This document shows, one piece after another, positions 6,902 to 12,005 of a stretch of 12,005 nucleotides of DNA; positions within the stretch are counted from its first letter, which is position 1, and the number at the start of each line of letters is the position of its first letter. The notes beneath the pieces were generated by a model. It searched no databases. It was not told where the DNA came from and was given only the letters and a program-made list of their open reading frames with translations. The position numbers and the translations under genes are program-made. The DNA lies in NCBI GenBank assembly GCA_002296455.1, contig DBJG01000052.1, positions 1 through 12,005 of the forward strand, in the 5' to 3' direction. Source of the stretch: Caryophanales bacterium UBA782. Its GTDB lineage: Bacteria; Bacillota_I; Bacilli_A; RFN20; CAG-826.

Positions 6902-7202
6902 TGATGTAGTCCTCCAATTCCCGATAATCGTTTGTCGCTTTCGCTTTGCTAAATAACGCTTTCAGCCGCTTTCTATTTTTTAGCATGCCTAGTGCTTTTT
7001 CGAATTCGTAAAGTTTCTTCTCGCCTTTCTTCAAGGCATCTTCCACCGCGGCGCGAGAACTCGCGCGATTATTTGCGATTTCTGCTAAAGAGAGGTCAAA
7101 AGAATAATAATCGCGGAGCACTTCTTTTTGCGTCTTGCTAAGAAAAGAGCCATAAATCTCGAAAAGAGAAGCAATCTCTTCTCGCTTTTCTAATTCATTC
7201 AT
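6891..7202 (-). CDS. ylxM: YlxM-like SRP-associated helix-turn-helix protein
   Basis: A 103-aa protein of the UPF0122/YlxM family (about 110 aa), encoded in Firmicutes and Mollicutes next to ffh and ftsY. It has been linked to SRP function (stimulation of Ffh/FtsY GTPase activity in streptococci). The sequence shows the family opening (EKREEIASLFEIYGSFLSK), the segment TQKEVLRDYYSFDLSLAEIA and a sigma-70 region 4-like helix-turn-helix (SLAEIANNRASSRAAVEDAL, about 38-57), then a charged helix. I chose ATG 7202 because GGAG lies 9 nt upstream and the N-terminus matches the family. A start at 7229 would add nine residues inside ftsY without support. It overlaps ftsY by 8 nt and ffh by 11 nt, so it is tightly coupled to both. 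Confidence 0.92.
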   Translation of the reverse strand: MNELEKREEIASLFEIYGSFLSKTQKEVLRDYYSFDLSLAEIANNRASSRAAVEDALKKGEKKLYEFEKALGMLKNRKRLKALFSKAKATNDYRELEDYINGI

Positions 7203-8184
7203 CGCTTTTTTCTCCAAGCAAAAGGCCATGCAAATAACGGTCTAAGTCAAATTCTTCTAAATCATCCATTTGCTCGCCCAATCCGATGAAGCGGACTGGA
7301 ACGCCAAGTTCATCACGAATCGACAAAATAATGCCGCCTTTGCTGGTGCCATCCATCTTCGTAATGACAATACCCGTTAATTGCGTGACTTCCTTAAAGG
7401 CTTTGGCTTGGCTTACGCCATTTTGCCCTGTGGTGGCATCGATGATTAAGAACGTTTCTTGAGGCGCTCCTTCGATTTCTTTAGCGATGACGCGTTTCAT
7501 TTTCGAAAGTTCCGCCATAAGGTTGCTCTTGGTTTGGAGTCTACCTGCCGTATCGACAATGCATAAATCGATATGGTGCTCTTTAGCATATTTCACGCCA
7601 TCAAAAACAACACTGCTAGGATCAGCGTTTGGGGCGCCTTTTACGATGGGACAAGACAATCTCTCGGCCCAAATAGATAGCTGCTCTACCGCGCCAGCGC
7701 GGAAAGTGTCACCGGCCACAAGCATAACGCTTTTCCCTTGTTTTTGATAACGATGGGCAAGCTTTGCGATGGAAGTTGTTTTGCCTACGCCATTTACGCC
7801 AACGACAAGCAAAACCGTCGGGCAGGAAGAAGAAAAATGAATTTCATTGACGATGCTTCCTCCTTTTTCCACATAATCGACAAACATCATATCGATGAGT
7901 TCTTCGTTGATTTTCGTAGGATCGGTGATGCCTTCTTTTTCGCTTCGATTCAATAAATCCTCGCATAAGCGCAAAGTCAAAGGAACCCCCACATCCGCCT
8001 CGATGAGGATTTGCTCAAGTTCTTCGAAATAGTCCTCATTTACCGCTTTGTAGCGTTTAGCTAAAGCGTCTAACTTACTCGCGAATGCAGCGCGAGATTT
8101 AGCAAGCCCTTTGTCATATTTGACGCTTTTTTCATCTTTGCTTTTGCCGCTGAATTTATTTTTTAAAAACGAAAAGAAACCCAT
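7195..8184 (-). CDS. ftsY: Signal recognition particle receptor FtsY
   Basis: The membrane-associated GTPase that receives ribosome-Ffh complexes and passes them to the Sec translocon. It is 329 aa, the compact form: an aromatic, basic N-terminus (MGFFSFLKNKFSGK) suited to membrane contact replaces the long acidic A domain of E. coli FtsY. The N domain is about 25-110. The G domain carries VGVNGVGKTT (128-137), GDTFRAGAVEQL (158-169), DTAGR (211-215), TKMDGTSKGG (275-284) and GLGEQMDDLEEFD (301-313). The start follows AAGGAG by 4 nt, and only one base separates it from the rnc stop (TGATATG). Its own stop lies inside the ylxM start. In Bacillus, smc sits between rnc and ftsY; here it is missing. 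Confidence 0.98.
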   Translation of the reverse strand: MGFFSFLKNKFSGKSKDEKSVKYDKGLAKSRAAFASKLDALAKRYKAVNEDYFEELEQILIEADVGVPLTLRLCEDLLNRSEKEGITDPTKINEELIDMMFVDYVEKGGSIVNEIHFSSSCPTVLLVVGVNGVGKTTSIAKLAHRYQKQGKSVMLVAGDTFRAGAVEQLSIWAERLSCPIVKGAPNADPSSVVFDGVKYAKEHHIDLCIVDTAGRLQTKSNLMAELSKMKRVIAKEIEGAPQETFLIIDATTGQNGVSQAKAFKEVTQLTGIVITKMDGTSKGGIILSIRDELGVPVRFIGLGEQMDDLEEFDLDRYLHGLLLGEKSDE

Positions 8185-8185
8185 A

Positions 8186-8869
8186 TCACTCCTTCGCGAG
8201 TTTGCTTAATGCGTCTCTAGCCGCGGCAAACTCCGCCTCTTTTTTGCTTTTTCCTTCTCCTACACCAAGCATATCGTTTTCGAAATATACGGCGGAAACG
8301 AAATGCTTTCCATTGCTTGGTCCCCATTCATCAATGATTCGATAGGAGACGGATTCTTTATTCTCCGCTTGAATGGCCTCTTGCAAAAGGCTTTTCGGGT
8401 CGTCGTTACGGTTGAGCGAGCCGTTCTTAATATCTTCTTCAAGCATTGAACGGACCATCTTATAAGCGAATTCCCTGCCTTGATCAAGATAAGTCGCGCC
8501 GATGAAGGATTCGAAAACATCTTCTAGAATAGAATGATTCTCACGAACCCCGCATTGGAGAGACTTCCCGACCTTGATATATTCATCAAGATGATACTTG
8601 AGGGCGTAACTCGCTTCGGATTCCGTTTTCACGAATTGGGCTTTTAATTTGCTCATTCCGCCCTGGTTCATCTCTTGATGGTATTCATAAACGAGCTCAC
8701 TGACGACGAGCCCTACGACCGCATCGCCTAAGAATTCGAGCTTTTCGTAATCAAAATGGTTTTTGCCAGACGATCCATTCGCGGAACTATGCGTAAAAGC
8801 CATCTCGAAAAGAGAAAGATTATGCGGGACAATACGAAAAGAAAGCAAAAATTCCTCAAGCGTTTTCAT
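8186..8869 (-). CDS. rnc: Ribonuclease III
   Basis: A double-stranded-RNA endonuclease for rRNA, scRNA and mRNA processing. It is 227 aa, normal for the family. The endonuclease domain (about 1-150) has the signature YEKLEFLGDAVVG (41-53). Metal ligands correspond to E. coli E38, E41, D45, D114 and E117, here E42, E45, D49, D117 and E120 (in LEDVFESFIGA). The double-stranded RNA-binding domain covers about 156-226, starting DPKSLLQE and ending GKSKKEAEFAAARDAL. I chose ATG 8869: AGAGGG (8878-8883) lies 8 nt upstream and the protein then starts as in the family. A start at 8914 would add 15 residues read from within plsX. It overlaps plsX by 14 nt and abuts ftsY, so it is translationally linked on both sides. 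Confidence 0.97.
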   Translation of the reverse strand: MKTLEEFLLSFRIVPHNLSLFEMAFTHSSANGSSGKNHFDYEKLEFLGDAVVGLVVSELVYEYHQEMNQGGMSKLKAQFVKTESEASYALKYHLDEYIKVGKSLQCGVRENHSILEDVFESFIGATYLDQGREFAYKMVRSMLEEDIKNGSLNRNDDPKSLLQEAIQAENKESVSYRIIDEWGPSNGKHFVSAVYFENDMLGVGEGKSKKEAEFAAARDALSKLAKE

Positions 8870-9839
8870 TGACAAAGCCCTCTTTGATTTTTTCAACCAT
8901 GCGTTGAGAAGCAAGGCGATAAGCGAGCTCTAAAGAGTAATAGAAAGCGGTAGCATCGCTATTGCCGTGCCCTTTGACGGCAACCGCATTGACACCAAGC
9001 AGCATCGCTCCCCCAACGCGTTTTGTGTCCATCGTTTCTTTCATCTGATCCACGCCTTTTTTGGCCAATAGGTAACCAATTTTCGAAGCGAGGTTCCGAC
9101 TAAAGCCTTGTTTGAGCATTTTGCCCATCACTTTAGCGGTCCCTTCAATTGCTTTGATGCAGACATTGCCAGAGAATCCGTCCGTGACAATGACATTCGC
9201 TTCGCCTACCAAAACGTCCGTGGATTCGATGTTGCCAATGAAATGAATGCGTTTATCATTCATCAACAAGCGATAAGCTTCTTTTCCTTCTGGCGACCCT
9301 TTTCCTTCTTCCGCGCCATTAGAAAGAATGGCGACTTTTGGATCGATGATGCCGCTTCCGCATGTTGCGTATAATGAACCCATATAACCAAATTGGGCCA
9401 TTTCTTCTGGCGTATTGGCGTTAGAACTGCCTGCATCGAGGAAAATCGAAGCGCCCGCATCACCTCCTAAGTGAGGCATCGCTACGGCTAAAGCGGGGCG
9501 AATAACGCCTGGAATCTTCTTTAAGATTAAAGTCGCGCTGCTTAAAAATGCACCTGTAGAACCGCAAGAAACGATTGCGTCGGCGCCGAATTCTTTCACC
9601 GCATACATCGCTTTGACCATGCTGGATTCCTTTTTGCGGAGCACTTCTAATGCGCCCGCTTCCATTTGGATCACATCTTTTGCCGCGATGATCTTATATC
9701 CATTCATTTCAGTGAGTTCCTCTTCCTTGCCCACTAAAATGAGCTCGATTTCTGGATGCGCTTTATGGAAACGTTTAACGGCTTCTTTCGTCGCCACGCT
9801 TCCTTTGTCTCCCCCCATCATATCCACGACTAATTTCAT
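8856..9839 (-). CDS. plsX: Acyl-ACP:phosphate acyltransferase PlsX
   Basis: A soluble, membrane-associated enzyme that interconverts acyl-ACP and acyl-phosphate; acyl-phosphate is the donor for PlsY in the first step of phospholipid synthesis. It is 327 aa, family-typical. Visible blocks are VVDMMGGD (4-11), SCGSTGAFL (91-99), IRPALAVAMPH (113-123), LDAGSSNANTPEEMAQF (134-150; the family usually reads LDVGAN), SNGAEEGKG (173-181), GNIE (202-205), VTDGFSGN (218-225) and a C-terminal GVNAVAVKGHGNSD. The start follows AGAGGA by 7 nt. A 47-nt gap separates it from recG and contains a perfect palindrome. The last codons overlap rnc. The fapR, fabD, fabG and acpP genes that flank plsX in Bacillus are absent, while fakA lies just beyond recG. 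PlsX here may therefore also convert FakA-made acyl-phosphate to acyl-ACP (inference). Confidence 0.97.
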   Translation of the reverse strand: MKLVVDMMGGDKGSVATKEAVKRFHKAHPEIELILVGKEEELTEMNGYKIIAAKDVIQMEAGALEVLRKKESSMVKAMYAVKEFGADAIVSCGSTGAFLSSATLILKKIPGVIRPALAVAMPHLGGDAGASIFLDAGSSNANTPEEMAQFGYMGSLYATCGSGIIDPKVAILSNGAEEGKGSPEGKEAYRLLMNDKRIHFIGNIESTDVLVGEANVIVTDGFSGNVCIKAIEGTAKVMGKMLKQGFSRNLASKIGYLLAKKGVDQMKETMDTKRVGGAMLLGVNAVAVKGHGNSDATAFYYSLELAYRLASQRMVEKIKEGFVNENA

Positions 9840-9854
9840 ATCTTTTTCCTCTTT

Positions 9855-9871
9855 TTTAAGTATAACTTAAA
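9855..9871. promoter_or_regulatory. 17-bp perfect palindrome upstream of plsX, candidate operator
   Basis: TTTAAGT and ACTTAAA (7 bp each, 3-bp spacer ATA) form an exact inverted repeat in the recG-plsX gap, ending 15 bp before the plsX ATG and just ahead of its ribosome site. The size and symmetry suit a dimeric repressor site. The half-site is not the FapR or FabT consensus as I remember them. As RNA it would be a weak, all A-U-rich hairpin without a T-tract, so a terminator is unlikely. TATACT within it could also be a -10 box, although no good -35 lies upstream. Confidence 0.5.
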
Positions 9872-9886
9872 CTTCTTCTAGCCGCA

Positions 9887-11881
9887 CTAGGCGAGTGAGA
9901 TATCCTCAGCTTCTTTCTTCATTTCTTCCTTAAAAGAAGCAAATTCTTTATTTTCCTTATGCTTCAAGATTTCATTCGCATCATCTCGCGCAACCTCGAA
10001 TATTTTAAAATCATCGATGATATTCGCGACGTTAAAAGACGGAATGCCACTTTGCTTCACTCCGCCTATTTCCCCTGGGCCTCTTAAGCGCATATCTTCT
10101 TCTGCGATTACAAAGCCATCGTCTTCTTTGGTTAAGATGCGGAGCTTTTCATTTTCTTCTTCGTCCTTTTTCGAATAAAGAAGGAGGAAATTCGCTTCGT
10201 CTCCCCCTCTTCCGATACGGCCACGGAGTTGATGAAGACTTGAAAGGGAAAAGTGCGATGGGCTATAAACAATCATGAGATTTGCTTCTTTCACATCAAT
10301 ACCGACTTCAATTAGAGAAGTCGCCACAAGAATTGGGGTAAGCCCGCTTTTGAAAGCAAGAATTGCCGTTTCTTTCTTTTCTTCATCGAGTTTTCCGTGC
10401 ATTAATGTTACTTTTCCAGGGTATTTCTTTCGATAAAGGGAGGCGACTTTCAAGACTGAGGTATTCTCTTTCCCGTTCCCTTCGATTTGGGGAACAATCA
10501 CGTAAACGCGGTGATTGGAGGAAATCGAGTCCTGAATCAAGGCATCGATAGAGGGATCGTTTTCCCTTACGAGCGTGGTTTTAACGTTTCTCTTTCCTTG
10601 TGGGAATTCCGTTAATGTGGAAATGTCTAAGTCGCCATAGATAGTTAGTGCCAAAGTCCGTGGGATTGGCGTTGCTGACATAAGCAAAAGGTCGCTATTA
10701 TCGCCTTTATTCAATAAAGTCGCCCTTTGATTCACGCCGAATTTATGTTGTTCATCGATAATGACTAGCCCTAAAGATGCATAAGTAACGTCTCTAGAGA
10801 ACAATGCGTGTGTACCGACGATGATGTTGCTACTACCATCCCAAAGGGAAAGCAAAGTCCGCTCCCGCTCTTCTTTTGATAAGGAACCAGTGAGCAAAGT
10901 GACCTCCACTTTCGTATTGGCGAAAAGTTTCTTTAAATTCTCATAATGCTGTTTTGCTAAAGCGTCCGTCGGGGCCAAAATAGCGGTTTGCTCCCCACGC
11001 GTATAATTGGCGTAGCTTGCTAAGGCGGCCACAAGCGTCTTCCCCGTGCCAACGTCTCCTTGAAGAAGGCGATACATCACCGAAGAAGAATCCATATCGG
11101 AAAGACATTCGTGAAGCGCTTGTTTTTGGCTCATTGTCAAAGGATACGGAAGAGAAGCGATGAACGCATTTAATTTCTCATGATTGATTTTTCGTTCTTG
11201 GTTTTTGCTTAAAGAGCGATTTTCTTCCTTAATGAGTGCGCTTTTTAGTGTAAAACGCAAGGCTTCTTCGTATTTTAAAGTTCTCTTCGCTTGACGCAAG
11301 TCTTCTTCGTTCTGCGGAAAATGGGCTTTTTTCAAAGCATCGTAATGGGAACATAAACGATACTTTTTCTTGAAAAGGGGAGGAATGGGTTCCTGCATCT
11401 TTCCTTCGAAGAGCGCCAAGCATTTTCTTACGAGGCGCGAAAAGGAATAATTTGGCACATTCGAAGGCAAGGCATAAACGGCTCGCAAAGCCGATTCTTG
11501 AGGAATTTCCCCTTTTAAAATGTTAATTAAAGCGACGCTATGACGCTTTTTCTCATAAATGCCGCTGATGGTGAATAAGGTGTCCTGGTGAAGCGAAGAA
11601 GATAGATATGGTCGGTTCCATGCCTCGATAAGAAACGTCTCCCCCTCGCTCGTCTCAAAATAAAAACTCGTCAAAGACCGCTTCAAAAAGCGAAGGTTTT
11701 TTCCTTTTTGGACAACATGGCCTTTCTTCACAATTCGTTCTTTGTCCTCATAATGGTCTTTCTTTGGCGTATAAAGAAAAGACTCATAGCGCCGAGGAAG
11801 ATGTTCAATAACATCAAACGGAGAAGTGATGCCAATAGAAGAGAGGGCTAGATTGACCGCAGGGCTTTTCGATAAAGTCAT
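9887..11881 (-). CDS. recG: ATP-dependent DNA helicase RecG
   Basis: A superfamily 2 branched-DNA helicase that reverses stalled replication forks and processes recombination junctions. It is 664 aa from ATG 11881 (B. subtilis about 680). It contains the N-terminal segment with LPRRYESF, an OB-like wedge domain (about 45-130), QGDVGTGKT (Walker A, about 274-282), APTDALAKQH, DEQHKFGV (376-383, the RecG form of the DEAD box), MSATPIPRT (401-409), HGKLDEEKK, ATSLIEVGIDV (520-530), QLRGRIGRGG (551-560) and the TRG-type motif DMRLRGPGEIGGVKQSG (596-612). I chose 11881 because it matches the family N-terminus. The longer TTG start at 11926 lies in the terminator stem and gives an unmatched 15-residue extension. 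ATG 11881 has no clear Shine-Dalgarno, so initiation may be weak. It lies 65 nt downstream of fakA. Confidence 0.97.
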   Translation of the reverse strand: MTLSKSPAVNLALSSIGITSPFDVIEHLPRRYESFLYTPKKDHYEDKERIVKKGHVVQKGKNLRFLKRSLTSFYFETSEGETFLIEAWNRPYLSSSLHQDTLFTISGIYEKKRHSVALINILKGEIPQESALRAVYALPSNVPNYSFSRLVRKCLALFEGKMQEPIPPLFKKKYRLCSHYDALKKAHFPQNEEDLRQAKRTLKYEEALRFTLKSALIKEENRSLSKNQERKINHEKLNAFIASLPYPLTMSQKQALHECLSDMDSSSVMYRLLQGDVGTGKTLVAALASYANYTRGEQTAILAPTDALAKQHYENLKKLFANTKVEVTLLTGSLSKEERERTLLSLWDGSSNIIVGTHALFSRDVTYASLGLVIIDEQHKFGVNQRATLLNKGDNSDLLLMSATPIPRTLALTIYGDLDISTLTEFPQGKRNVKTTLVRENDPSIDALIQDSISSNHRVYVIVPQIEGNGKENTSVLKVASLYRKKYPGKVTLMHGKLDEEKKETAILAFKSGLTPILVATSLIEVGIDVKEANLMIVYSPSHFSLSSLHQLRGRIGRGGDEANFLLLYSKKDEEENEKLRILTKEDDGFVIAEEDMRLRGPGEIGGVKQSGIPSFNVANIIDDFKIFEVARDDANEILKHKENKEFASFKEEMKKEAEDISLA

Positions 11882-11912
11882 AGAATAATGATACTCATAA
11901 ACAAGACGTAGC

Positions 11913-11941
11913 AAAGAAAAACCCAAGTTTCCTTGGGTTTT
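11913..11941 (-). terminator. Intrinsic terminator between fakA and recG
   Basis: On the minus strand, AAAACCCAAG (11932-11941) pairs exactly with CTTGGGTTTT (11918-11927) around a GAAA tetraloop. The next bases (TTCTTT) extend the T-rich tail. It starts 5 nt after the fakA stop and ends 36 nt before the recG ATG, so recG must rely on read-through or on its own promoter. Confidence 0.85.
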
Positions 11942-11946
11942 AACGC

Positions 11947-12005
11947 TTATTCAATACCGACAAGATAGCTATAAACGGGCTGCCCTCCATCGCGGAAATC
12001 GATTT
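11947..12005 (-). CDS. fakA: Fatty acid kinase FakA (YloV/DhaL-type), C-terminal end only
   Basis: Only the last 19 codons and TAA are inside the window, reading IDFRDGGQPVYSYLVGIE. The C-terminus GGQP.Y.Y....E is characteristic of YloV/FakA proteins (two-domain DAK phosphatase-like/DhaL), which phosphorylate fatty acids carried by FakB. The position directly upstream of recG is the standard Firmicutes arrangement (fakA-recG), which supports the call despite the short piece. The gene continues past the right edge. The recG-side terminator begins right after its stop codon, making it the end of the upstream transcription unit. Confidence 0.8.
   Translation of the reverse strand, partial: IDFRDGGQPVYSYLVGIE

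Noticed and set aside
8870..8914. Longer rnc starting at 8914
   Set aside because: The added residues are a frame shadow of the plsX C-terminus; ATG 8869 has a good ribosome site and the family N-terminus.
11882..11926. Longer recG starting at TTG 11926
   Set aside because: The start lies inside the terminator stem, the AAGGA before it is too close, and the added 15 residues do not match the family N-terminus.
1..12005. CRISPR array, tRNA, rRNA, insertion sequence or prophage genes
   Set aside because: No regularly spaced repeats, cloverleaf, transposase motif or phage gene was seen; the only tandem repeat is the short 11-bp one at 1797.
1..12005. Mycoplasma-type code (UGA = Trp)
   Set aside because: TGA ends plsX, rnc, ftsY and ylxM precisely at overlaps with the next gene, and tryptophans are encoded by TGG, so UGA is a stop here.

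Overview
The window looks like a piece of a low-to-moderate GC Firmicutes chromosome, from the Bacilli/Mollicutes-Erysipelotrichia side. The main evidence is the minus-strand gene order fakA-recG-plsX-rnc-ftsY-ylxM-ffh, a thinned-out version of the Bacillus fakA(yloV)-recG-fapR-plsX-fabDG-acpP-rnc-smc-ftsY-ylxM-ffh block. UGA acts as a normal stop: plsX, rnc, ftsY and ylxM all end in TGA exactly where the next gene begins, so this is genetic code 11 and not the Mycoplasma/Spiroplasma code. I cannot name a genus.

Layout, left to right. (1) 1-1609, plus strand: a Sau3AI/MutH-family restriction endonuclease, expected to recognise GATC. Its partner methyltransferase is not visible, and its reading frame is open to the left edge. 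One residue of the usual catalytic set is changed. (2) 1610-1954: intergenic, holding a start-less 75-codon reading frame that looks like a decayed gene tail and ends in an 11-bp tandem repeat. (3) 4629-1955, minus strand: a two-gene unit encoding an exported subtilisin-like (S8) protease and, overlapping it by ATGA, a lipoprotein-like protein of unknown family. (4) 4630-4853: divergent intergenic region with weak promoter candidates and a repeated heptamer. (5) 4854-5468, plus strand: a four-helix membrane protein with an internal duplication. (6) 5469-5560: two terminators back to back between convergent units. (7) 6901-5561 up to 12005, minus strand: ffh, ylxM, ftsY, rnc, plsX, recG and the last codons of fakA.

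How the genes fit together. Ffh, FtsY and YlxM are the signal recognition particle GTPase, its membrane receptor and an associated helix-turn-helix protein. They would deliver membrane proteins to the translocase, and could serve the membrane and exported proteins encoded to the left. RNase III processes RNA, PlsX moves acyl groups between ACP and phosphate for phospholipid synthesis, and RecG remodels stalled forks. Genes from ffh to plsX overlap or nearly abut, so they are probably translationally coupled. A strong terminator separates fakA from recG. A 17-bp palindrome lies between recG and plsX, the place where lipid regulators act in Bacillus. FapR, FabD, FabG, ACP and SMC genes are absent from this cluster. 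With fakA retained upstream, this hints at use of external fatty acids. The left half (restriction enzyme, gene remnant, protease-lipoprotein pair, orphan membrane protein) is the accessory part; the right half is conserved housekeeping.
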